From assembly GCF_905475345.1 (NCBI RefSeq), contig NC_066610.1:593501-657500 (forward strand): a stretch of 64,000 bases of DNA, given 5' to 3'. Below the pieces are notes generated by a model that was given only the letters and a program-made list of their open reading frames with translations, did no database searches and was not told the DNA's origin. This document shows positions 1 to 10,850 of this stretch, in pieces. The position numbers and the translations under genes are program-made. Positions within the stretch are counted from its first letter, which is position 1. Each line of letters begins with the position of its first letter. The stretch comes from Vespula vulgaris (Eukaryota; Arthropoda; Insecta; Hymenoptera; Vespidae).

Positions 1-491
1 TATATAAAAAAATTAGATTTATTAAGATTTATAATAAATAACTGTAATATATAAAATTTACTAAAAGACAAAGATATTTTTTTCTTTTTCATTTGAATTA
101 TATAATATTTTTTTTGTTTAATAGATATATTACTGAAAATATTTAGAATTTTAATCAATTTATTAGATAAAATGTATTATTTATAAATTAAATATATTTA
201 TCCAATCTCGTTTGCCTTAATCAAAATATAAAATTATACAAAATGATGAAAATAATATAATTGACTCAATAAAAATGATAGTTTTGATAATAATAATAAA
301 CAATTTTAATTTTAAATATTTTAATTCTTTTCTTCTTTAAAGAATAATATATATACACAAGTATATTCATTTTTATTAATTTATTATAATATTTAATTTT
401 CAGATTTTATTAATAATTATATTAATAAAAAGAGCAGAAAGCAGAAAAACAATTTATAACTTTGACATCATAATGAGGTATAGTAATTAAC

Positions 492-531
<40 letters not shown>

Positions 532-1496
532 TATAGAAGACATAAACATATACAAATGTTATCAATTATACGATTTATCATTTTTGTTGTCAAATAATTT
601 CGAAAAATAAAAAAGTTATCCATAAAAAAGTTTAGTTTTTTTTCTAGTATAAAATTAAAAAAAAATTCATTCATTCATTCTTCTGATAAAAATTTTCACT
701 ATGACAAAGAAATATCGTAGTCATTTATAATTAATACGAAGTAGAATATTTTAATTATTTACATAAAATATTTTCTTTCCATTCAATTTTCATTTCAACA
801 ATCTGTATAAAAGTAACAACTAAAAGAAAAAGGAAAGAAACGAAATATATAGTTAATATATTATCATTATATTTTTAAGTGACATAAAAATGACATAAAT
901 GACATATAAGTGATATGTCATATAGAATATATAAAATCACATTCTGTAAAAATACCAATATTATTACACAAACCTAAAAAAAAGAAAAAAATAAAAGAGA
1001 AAAATTATTGAAAGAAATTTTATAACAATTTTATACATTAATTATTATAATAATCAGAAAAAATTTTTTAACAATAAGAACGAATAATCTAGATCTTTAA
1101 TCTAAAAAGAAAAATTCACAAGATAAACGAAATTATCATCAAACTTATAAATTCAAAAAAGAAAAGAAATTCTATAAATATGACAATCTAAAAACCAATC
1201 ATTACAATACAATTCCAAAATCAGTACGATCAATTTTAATAAAACGCAATTTATTAAAATCAAAAGTAAAGAAAAAGAAATTCTCATGAAATTCATTTCA
1301 TTATATTATTGTATTGTTAGTAACAAAATCAATATATAAATAATATGCTACCATATTACTAAAAAAAAAAGAAGAAAAAAAAGAAAAATGTACAAAAAGA
1401 ATATAAATAATAAATAAACAATATATACCTGTGACATCAAAATTATATAATGCACAGAAATAATAGTGAAACAAGAAAAAAAATTATTCGTCTTAC
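1..1496 (-). other. Partial first intron of odorant receptor copy 0
   Basis: By analogy with the complete copies, this stretch is the 5' part of the first intron of the gene whose start exon is at 1497-1514. The donor GTAAGA directly follows that exon. The intact copies have a first intron of 1.1-2.3 kb, so exon 2 is expected left of the window, and no receptor exon is recognisable here. The DNA is AT-rich, with a TA microsatellite at about 501-526. The assignment is inferred from the exon at its edge. Confidence 0.5.
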
Positions 1497-1514
1497 TTCC
1501 AATTTTGTCTCCAT
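1497..1514 (-). CDS. Odorant receptor copy 0, first coding exon only (gene runs off left edge)
   Basis: The minus strand reads ATG GAG ACA AAA TTG GAA (M-E-T-K-L-E) followed by a strong donor, GTAAGA. The exon has the same 18-nt length and phase 0 as the first exon of the intact copies (M-E-G-T-R-E). The flank is homologous as well: just upstream of the ATG, a CAGTCAGTTGTGAACCTTCG stretch parallels CAGTCTGTCGGTGACCTTCG in copy 1, and an AGTTTAC-CGGG stretch is also shared. This indicates another gene of the array with its body beyond the window. It is more diverged from the others than they are from each other. The call rests on 18 coding bases plus flank similarity. Confidence 0.6.
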
Positions 1515-1900
1515 ATTATCCCTTCGAAGGTTCACAACTGACTGAGAGCAAAACGGTTGATCAACCCCCGTTGTAAACTCGCTTTTGATAGAAAAAAGAG
1601 TTTAAAATGCACATTTGAATAATGTATTTACGCAGGAGAAAAAAAATGAAAGTTTGTCCGTGACATTAGAGGAGAAAAAAAATATATTAGGAAATTGATC
1701 GGTTAACTGTATCTCGTTGATACAGGGGTTGACTATTTAAAGATAAAAAATTTATCCAACTTTACCCGGTGTACTGGGAAAACATTTAGCAAACTTTGAT
1801 AAAAAAAAAAAAAAAAAAAAAACTTCGTTGCCACAACTCTCGTTCGTACAATGTTTTGCTCTTCCTTTTTTTTTCTTTTTTCTATCTCAGTTTATTCGCT
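1515..1900 (-). promoter_or_regulatory. Diverged 5' leader of odorant receptor copy 0
   Basis: This is less AT-rich than its surroundings. The first about 70 bases upstream of the ATG align with the leader blocks of the intact genes, and further upstream similarity is weak. A perfect 12-bp palindrome (GGTTGATCAACC) lies at 1555-1566; the intact leaders carry a related TTGATCAAC motif, though further from the ATG. The TGCATTAATCA and GATATAGAG motifs of the other leaders were not found. A poly-A run is at about 1801-1821. Confidence 0.4.
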
Positions 1901-2174
1901 CGAACAGAAGTTGTTGACATCGTTGTTACAAAGATAACTTTCACGTGAAATAACTTTTCCGTTGGGGTATTAGGATGACAACGATAAAAAGCTTCCATCG
2001 ATCTTACTCCTATAAAATAAGTTATATCCTGTTTCCTCGTTAGAGTCCAAGTTATGTTCTTTTTATGGTGTTCGTCATAAGAATAGTATCGGATAAACCA
2101 TGTAACGCTATAACAATCTTTCTTTCGTCGTTTCATTGTGATCTTTACTAAAGTGTTATTCGTACGCTGCATAA

Positions 2175-3105
2175 TCCGTACGATTGAAATGTGTTTGTTC
2201 GATTTAATTAACAAGAAAAATTGGTGTAATAAAATTTGTGAGATACATATATACATTCTTTGTGCTTTGAACTGAAATGTAATTTGAATCAATAGCGAAG
2301 TCCATTCGACAATAGCATCAATAATCGATTATCACCACTGAAGTATACCTTGTATCAAGTTGACAGTGTAATTCGTGTGATAAAGGCTTCTCAAATCCGA
2401 TGAATTTATCTAATTAATTCATGGTTTTGTTCTAATTCTTCATGGTTTGAATACTCGTCTTCCATGAAGTCTTTGTGTTTTATAATTGTGTTTTATAACG
2501 TCCAGACATTTTTTTTTTTTTGACATGAATTAGCATCAGACAATTGCGATAGCTAGTGCAATTGATTAATGAATCAAATATCACTTTCCAGACGGTACAA
2601 ATTCTGGTCCCGATCTTTCGGTGCATTGTCCTCCTGTAAAATGCAAACTTTATTTTTCTCGGAAAAAAATAATTGTTTAGCAGATATTTAACAGATACCG
2701 ACAATGATGGTCCTTTTTTAAAATAAATTTTTTACGATTGTTATCGACATAGACTTATTTATGTAATCAATAAGACTTATTTACGTACAAGCTTTATACG
2801 AATATTTGCTTAGGTGCAACGATCCGGTTAATCATCGACTTGCTTTTCGTGTCTTTGTAACGTTCTAACCATTTTCTAATGAATGTTCTTGATTTATCTG
2901 TATATCCTAGAGACTTCTACTTAGGACATTTTCGGGCCGTTGTTCGGTGTTTAGAATGAAACGCAAAATCAAAATATAAGGTACATGCTGGACTCAATAA
3001 TGATACGAAATTACGATTACGAACCATCTCGTTCACTGTCGACAATTTGAAAAAAAAACTGAGATTAAAAATGATATATTAAGAAGAGAGGTGTAATTTA
3101 CTAAT
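2175..3105 (-). repeat. Left arm of a diverged inverted duplication
   Basis: The reverse complement aligns in order with 58655-59498. The best blocks are 3079-3105 with 58655-58680, 2809-2892 with 58870-58958, 2530-2660 with 59080-59200, and 2175-2310 with 59358-59498. Short open frames are partly conserved in both directions, for instance a T-I-R-L-I-I-D-L segment ending in a stop and an F-D-L-I-N-K-K-N segment, but no continuous gene or known domain could be assembled. It is most likely a duplicated remnant of an unrecognised gene or regulatory segment. No terminal repeats or target-site duplication of a mobile element were seen. Confidence 0.65.
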
Positions 3106-3790
3106 TTGATTTAGAATCAGGACCATAATTATTATCTACCATGTGTTTGTTAAGCCTAACACATTATTATAGGACAAATTATATTTCGTAATATTCTATA
3201 GTATTTTCTTTATCCTTCCTTTATTTTTCTCTTTGATAGAATAATATCGTTAGCTTTAATATCGTCTTTCATTTTTTATTTGGAAGTAATCATATTTACT
3301 AATGAATCGAAACATTAATTATTTTTATCAATTCAGTTATAATTTAATTTTTATAAAATTGATAAAATTTTGCAAACGAACGCACCTATCTCCTAATGAA
3401 TGCATCAAATTTATTTCAATTAGCAAAATCCGTTTAATATTATCATATTAAAAGCAAATTATAATAATCATTGTGCCGAACACGTATCAATCAAAGAAAT
3501 CAAATTATATTTTTCTAAATAGTCAAATTGTTAATGATGATATAGATACGTTTTATGTAAGTATCTCAGGTTGAAATCTCATGATAATATTTCAAAATTA
3601 AAAAAAAAATTTTTTTTCCTTTAGAATAACTAAATATATTTTTTACATTATTATCAATATTACAAAAGTAATAATTAATAATTTGTGCAATATATATAAT
3701 ATCCATTATATATAAATATGATTCTTATTTTAAATATATACATATTTGATTTAAAAATTATTATAAATTAAAAATCTTGAAATCACTATA

Positions 3791-3834
<44 letters not shown>

Positions 3835-4100
3835 GATTTTTATTTTATTAATCTAAAAAAGAAAATTAAAAAAGAAGACAATAAAGTAACAAACATGAAA
3901 AGTTAATCTAAAAATGATAATTGAACAAATATATTCATATAAGTAACAAATATATCATCTATAATGTTTATCTTATCAATACTTATCTAAATAACATCAT
4001 GCTATGCACATTTATCACATGCGGTACGTTTCAAATTTTTATCAAAATGTTAGTAATAATACTCCAATAATAATTATTACAGACTAATTCACAAATCAGT
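3106..4100. other. AT-rich spacer downstream of copy 1
   Basis: No gene is seen. There is a TA microsatellite at about 3794-3832. From about 3890 to 4100 the sequence resembles the 3' flank found after the last exon of the other receptor copies, so the array's duplication unit reaches at least this far. Confidence 0.6.
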
Positions 4101-7100
4101 TTACATAAATGTTCGCAATACTGATAAGTATGCCATCGATGTCTTCATTAACTAGAAAATTTACAGAAATACGACAAATCATTTAAACTTCGAAATTTTG
4201 GAACTGTCGAAAATATTCAATCTTAAAATTCAGGAGATAAATAAATAAAAACAATCAACGAAATATAATTTGTAAAAAAAAAATTGATGTGAGAGAAAAA
4301 CAAAACTAAAGTCTAAAAAAAAAAATTAATGAAGTAAAAAGAATAATTAGAATTAAAAAAGAATAATTAGAAAATAAAGAGAAGAAAAATTTAACGTAAT
4401 AATGTGAATAATAAAAAAAAAAAAAAACAAAAAGAGAAGACAAAGAAAGATTAATAATAACGACTCACATCGGTAAAAGTGCGCAAGGACACAACGCAAA
4501 ATTTCGCACAAGTCAATTGCAGTGGTTTTCTAGCACGAATCATGCAAATATAAATGGATTTCACATCGATCGTCGATAGCTCGTACCAGTCGCAATGATA
4601 TAACGCATCGCACAAGTTCGTACTCTGGATTAAACAAAGAAAAGAAAAAAAAAAACAGGGACAAAATTGTATCAATAAACGATTGAATCAAATTACAGAA
4701 TGAATTGCAATTCTATAAGAATTCGATTAATTACTTCCTCGATGAGACATTCACCGATGTAACAATAAGTGAATATTGTGCTCGACAAAACGAAAACGTA
4801 TATAGCGAACGTTAATATACCAATTCCTTCTAATACCGCTAAACTCTACAAAATTAGAAATTATTTATTAGACGATATACGATGCAAAATTTAGGTAGAG
4901 TGGCATTTACATACGGAGAGTATTTGATAGCTCGATATACAAATTTGAATCGTTGTACCTAACAATTGTTGACAAATGACGATGTTAAAACTGTCTTCTA
5001 ATATTGCAGCTAATCTGAAACAGATACGAGGAAGATAAATTATTTTTTATAATGACATCTTTATACCAAAAGAAAAACATTTTGTTCTATTCTAAAGTAA
5101 TATAAGTGCATGTTAATAACAAAATTATTTCTTTTTCTTTTGCTAAAGAATATCTTTCAGGGATAAAATAGATATTTCGAATTTTTCTACGGAAAAATCA
5201 ATTATCATTAATCATTAATAATTCATTTTATTCAAAAAATATATTCAAATAAAAATTTGTTCGATTGTATATATAAAATAATCAGAAGAAATGAATTGAA
5301 GAGTTAAAACGATCATCTCGAATTTCAGATTTTGCGATAAAATAGAAACGAGAAATGAACTGAGATAAAAAAGAAATATTTTCATACATACAAAAAATTA
5401 TAATAAGAATATATATTAATTAATACTAAAAGATATTTATTCCACTTAGAATATTAGAACATATATGGTGTTGTTGAAATTGTATCTGGACTTTCACTTT
5501 CACATAAGTCTATAGCAAAACCCATGATCATTGAAATTTTTCTTCCAATTAAATTGCTTACAACCTAATTAATCAATATTATTAAAACAATATTATTAAT
5601 ATTGTTAAAAACAATTCTACTAAAGAACAAATATAATTTTTTCCTAACCAAATTGTAGTAAACTTCTCAAAAGAAAAACAAAGTTTCAAAAAATTCAGAT
5701 CTCAAAAATACATCCATAAAGGCAGCATCTTATAATTCATAATATTCTACTTATTTGAAATGTATGAAATGAGAAAAAAAATTCAATCAATAGATATTTC
5801 TTTAATAATTAAACGCTTTAATTAAAGAAGTAACGTCACCTTATTAAACGATGATGTCGAAGAATCATTTTATGAATTCCTTGCCGAGAACCATCGGTAT
5901 CCTTTAAAATTTCCTTCATTCTACACTTCAAAATAGCCAATTGGCCGGTTAAATGAAAACCGGTAGAAGCCAATAAACAATCAGTTCCGACGTATGCGGA
6001 AAGGACCATTGTTATACGTAAAAATTCGTGTATGCAACCAAACACATAACTTTTTGCATCGTATGGCTTCAATAACGGTTTTATTTTATAAGGTAATTTA
6101 TATACCGATGTAGAATTTGTCATAACTGCGTTGAAAGATAATAGATTTAATAAAATTATTCATTTATTTCTAAAGGACAGCTTTGAAAAATATTGTTTAA
6201 ACGACAAACATTATTCAAATATCTCGATAAATTCAAAGTAAATAAGAAAATGTTTCAGACAAAAGTTACTTGTTCTTTTTTATGTAAAATATATCGCCAT
6301 TATAAAATTTGAAAGTTCCTATTCGCAGAAACAAAGTTGTCCTTGAAAACAATCTTGAAATTTTTCATTAAATAGAGAACAATAAATGCCATAATATATC
6401 TCCCTTGAAACCAGATAACTCTTGTCAGAAAAATATATACTTTTTCTCTATTATTTCGTTAGAAGGAAATCTAAAATTTCTTTTAGAAAATGATATAATA
6501 AAAATGTTAAAAATGATCGTAATACCCATAATTATACCCGGTATGACAGTTTTAAAATAATATAAAAGAATTATGAAGGTCATCGATGGTAACGCTGCCA
6601 TGATGAATATATAAGAAAATTTGTTATATTTCATAAAAATCAGTCTCTCCTCTTTGGTTTTATAATTATCGATGGTGTAATCATTTTCCGTTTCTTTCAA
6701 AAATGTTGACAAAGACTGATACTTCATTCGGCACATTCCAAATTTCATCAGTGTCATAACCATCAGCATGTTCTCGATAATGTTTGTCAGTACGTAATGA
6801 AAATCTTTGATGTAATCGATCAGATCAAGAAGTCCTAAAAAACTGTAAAGACATCCGTAAAATAGAAATGGTACGAACAACGAGTCCCGAATTTCCAATG
6901 GCCAAACTCCAGAAAAACCAAGCAATCGTTTGCTCCACGTAATCGCTTTCTTCGTATTGGTGAAATATTTAACCTTGAAAAAAATAATGCGAAACGATGA
7001 TTTCGATTAAATAGTATAGTACAAAAATGAAGGTTCAAAATGATTCCTAGCTTGTAAAATTACGAACCTAAAATATGTTTCGAAAGAATAGCATTCGATT

Positions 7101-7883
7101 GGCCAATAAGCTTGTATCCTATGTTTAAATTTTTAATATCAATATAGACAAAAAGTATCTAAATCGTTTCAAAAATCAATTACTCCTTTCCTGGACTTTT
7201 AGAGGATAATGTTTTTCTTTTGGATTGTTACTTATTGGCCAACTTAATTATGGTGACGTTTTTAAATCCCTTAAGAAGTATTGATTCAAGTGTTGGCCAT
7301 TTTGTATAATAATTGGTTAAAAATTACGTTAATACTATCACTGATAAAATTCCACTATTTGTGAAATATTATTAATTTCTTTTTTACTTTTAAATAAATA
7401 TAAAGAAATAAAGATGTTAAAAAGTAATACATCAAAAAATGATAAAATTACGTTCTAACGAAATTAATAAACAGAAACGATTAATGAAATATGAGTAACA
7501 TATTTTTAAGTAAAAGTAAAAATAAAAAAGTTATGTAATGCCAATGATCAACATTATAGCTTATATATTATTGAAAGCTTTTTCAAAATCATATTTTTAA
7601 AATTAATAAACAATGAAAAAAATGATATATACAACGATTGAATGTTTTTTATATTCAATAATAAAAAATAAAATTATGGAAATAAAAATAAAATTATTAC
7701 ATATCGCTGTATTTCGTTGAATAATTGATTATCTTCTATAGGGATATGAAATTTCACTCAGAATAGTCATTTAAAAGAAACCAAAGAATATTACTTTCGT
7801 TAAATTAAATCTTTGCTTTACACGTCAATAAATTTATATATGAAAAAACGCTTATATATATAAAAAAATATGTGTTTCTAAAA

Positions 7884-7929
<46 letters not shown>

Positions 7930-9045
7930 CACATGATGATAAAAATCATCTCTTATTTAAATTATACAATATGAAAAATTTTTAAAAGAAAACATGTTAA
8001 GAGATATACACACACACACAAATATATATTATATAATATATAATATATATTTATGCTTGTATATAATAATATAGAAATCAATTTTTTAACATTTAACAAT
8101 TAATATATTGACTGCCACAGTATTTTCATATCACATCACAAAAGCCACAGTGCAATTAATACAATTAAAATAATTCTATTATAAAAATTAATTATTGCGT
8201 GCGTGATAAGTAAATAAAATTATACTACTATCTCTATAAACTTAGTTGCTAAAATAATTCAATGACGTCAGTAAATTAAAAATGTAAAATTATTAGCACC
8301 AAAAAGTAACAACGAAATCCAAATATAGTAATAACAAATCATTATCGCCATAAAATTTACATTAATTTGTGTTACATTTTTTTGTTTTCCGAATCATTAA
8401 GGACTAAACTAATCACCGATATTCGAAATAGTAATTTCTACTTATAGTATAAAAATATAAAAATAAAAAGTAATTAGTTACGTTTTCATTTTTATAAATT
8501 ACTAATAGAAAAGAAACTTATTAACAAGAATCGCACCACACGCACATTCATTCATATCATTAGAAAATTATTTTATTCAATATCACTTGACACATAAATT
8601 AATTAATTCTTGAATTAATTACAGATAATTACACCATGACTTCTCGGAGAAGATAATTAACAGTCACATGAAATACCACTGTAGCAATCAACAAAATTTC
8701 TAATAAAAATTAGGAATTTTTCAAATCATGACGATGATTAAACAAAATGATTTAAAAAGATGAAATTAGAAATAAAACAAAACCAAAGATAGATTTGATT
8801 GCACTCTAAAAATAAATTCCCGATGTTTCGTCGAGATCTTAAGAGTTAGAAAAATACAAAAAGAAAAAAAGATTTCGATTATTTGAAACCATCACAATGA
8901 TTTTTCTCTGCCTGAGAGTCCAAATGAATTCACTCGGAGCGATTATTATCACAAAACATTGCACTCGTCGAAGGAACTGACAACTAATTATAAAGGAAGA
9001 GAAAATCAAAGAACGTCATCACCATACTTCTCTGGTTCCTTCCAT
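4101..9045 (-). CDS. Odorant receptor copy 1 (7tm_6), intact, 7 coding exons
   Basis: Exons, 5' to 3': 9045-9028, 6973-6526, 6125-5840, 5014-4915, 4845-4735, 4624-4469, 4151-4101 (stop TAA). They join in frame to 389 residues beginning M-E-G-T-R-E. Predicted helices: TM1 about 37-60, TM2 64-86, TM3 120-150, TM4 182-215, TM5 258-284 (exon 4), TM6 290-312 (exon 5), TM7 357-378. Family hallmarks are HLTGQLAIL at 213-221, TYCYIGE at 310-316, WYELS at 334-338, RARKPL from 351, and the C-terminus SMAYLSVLRTFM. Exon 2 is of the KKAITW/VWPLE type and exon 4 of the CQQLLGTT type. Intron 2 is the short class (400 nt), shared with copies 2 and 7. Exon 6 (STNLCDALYHCDW) is closest to copy 4. Such receptors form ligand-gated cation channels with Orco in olfactory neurons; the ligand is unknown. 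Confidence 0.92.
7889..7922. repeat. TA microsatellite in intron 1 of copy 1
   Basis: Uninterrupted alternating A and T, seen directly. It lies within the long first intron. Confidence 0.85.
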
Positions 9046-9645
9046 TTTGCTCGCTCGAAGGTCACCGACAGACTGCTTGCCCGAGCACGAACTACTCCCG
9101 ACGTAAACTACGAAAGGGGTGTACGAAAGGGGTTGAAATTGGTCAGTTGAATAATTCATGCGACTAACGAAAAAGAAAAAAATAGAAGAAAGAAAGAACG
9201 AGACAGTTTTTGAGTTCGTTTCGATCCGTACCGAAGGTACTGGCCAAGAAAAGAAAAAAAAAGAGAAGGGGTGAGTTCCTAACGAACGCAGTCGACTCAA
9301 CAATAATTGATCAACACTTGTCAGACGGTATTTTGCATTAATCATTTTTGTCTACCCTTTTCTGTAAGTAGAATGTACCTTTTTTCGGACTCTATATCCG
9401 TCGAAAGTTTTTACGAAACGCCCTCGTGAATATTTCTCGACCCAAAAAAAAAAGAAACGGCGACGCTCACTATTACTACGAAATAAAAAGAAAAAAAAAG
9501 AAAATAGAGGGGTATCCAAGTTGTTAAGTAGTTGAATACTAGCCTTCCACTAGTCTCCTTGTTGTCAGTTCTCTTCTAACTGATAGTTATGAAGTTTACA
9601 AAAACAATGGTGAAGCACCTATGTTATTAGAATAAAAATGTTGAA
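9046..9645 (-). promoter_or_regulatory. 5' leader/promoter block of copy 1
   Basis: This is the conserved block immediately upstream of the start codon. Reading towards the gene it contains a TATA-like GATATAGAG at about 9390-9400 and a homeodomain/POU-like TGCATTAATCATT (plus-strand reading) at 9334-9346, about 295 bp before the ATG. The TTGATCAAC motif follows, then a GGGTGAGT (plus-strand) element. The GTAAGTAA donor-like site of the possible leader intron is present at 9743, but the matching acceptor seen in other copies is degraded here. Promoter function is inferred from conservation and position. Confidence 0.5.
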
Positions 9646-10850
9646 AATCATTGGAATTGCTTTTGAAAAAAATTGTTACTAAATTTCGTTATAAGTAGGA
9701 AGTGAAACAAAATTATTTTCATGTGACAAAAATGTTTACTTACAAAGTGCGAAGAGGATTTACTGAAGTGGGTATTTACCAAAGTGAATTATATTTTATT
9801 CTGGCAGAAAATATAAAACAAAAATGTTATATTACTCGAAAGATCCATTACGTTAAATATGTATAATCTATTAATAATTATTGATGATAATAAACTTAGT
9901 GTTTAAATTATTTATTTTTTTTGTTACAAGTAGCACTTACAATCATATGCAATATCAGCGATCACGTACACATATAGATTCATTCATATTTATATTTATT
10001 TATATTATAGTTATTTATAATTTGCAAATTAATGATATATACGTAATATAAATTAAAATAACGTAGTCATTATATATATAATGTTACATTCAGATTAAAA
10101 AATGTTTAATTTATAATGATTTTCAAATTAAATTTATGTATATAAAAATAAAATTAAGTTTAAATATAATATTTATTTGATACATACATATATATATATA
10201 TAAAACTAAATATAATAGAAATTATGTATATTAAACAAATTATAAATTATTATTTTTGTAACATCAATAATTATATAAACAAAAAACTTGAAGTTACTGT
10301 CAATAGAAAACTTTTTTTTTAATATTGAAATATAAAGGCAAGAGTCAAATCAGAGATATACATAGGCATTTACATGTCCATACGTAGTTTATAGTATTTT
10401 GTGTGCTAGTGCATAAAAATTGAAAATGAAGATTCAGAAAAATAATAAAGAAAACAAAAAAATGTTCTAGGAGATATAATATTTCATTATAAAAATTAAA
10501 AGACAATAATTAACATTGTAAAAATAAAAAAAAATTAGTAATAGACAGAAAATATAACAAAAGATAAGAATACGTCATCACGATAAATGTTGAAAAGATA
10601 AAAAATAAAAGCAATCAATTACAAATAAACAAAAATAAAAAGTTCTAAAGAAAAGCAAAACATAAATTAAAAAAAAAAACTGACAAGAAGAAATAAAGAA
10701 AGTAAAATAAAGAAAAAAAGAAAACGATTAGCTAGATGCCGCTTGTAAGAAAATGATTTAAAATTGAAGAAAAAAAAATCTTGCGTCCAGCAGATAAGTG
10801 GCAAAGAAAAAGAAGAAGAAGACACAAAAATATTAACAATAAGGACTCAC
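9646..10850. other. Spacer between copy 1 leader and pseudogene copy 2
   Basis: AT-rich with no gene. Compared with the equivalent interval 5' of the other copies, a segment of roughly 400 bp that should contain the last receptor exon (the YLSVLRTFM exon) is missing at about 10430, where the 3' flank joins directly to intron 6 sequence. Confidence 0.6.

Noticed and set aside
6835..7038. Alternative minus-strand frame over the 5' end of exon 2 of copy 1
   Set aside because: It is out of frame with the conserved receptor sequence VWPLEIRDSLF and is a shadow reading.
9019..9345. Minus-strand open frame beginning M-I-N-A-K, seen in every leader block
   Set aside because: The frame length varies from 61 to 108 codons between copies and is broken by different indels. 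Conservation is at the DNA level, as expected for a duplicated leader, so it is at most a set of upstream AUGs and not a protein gene.
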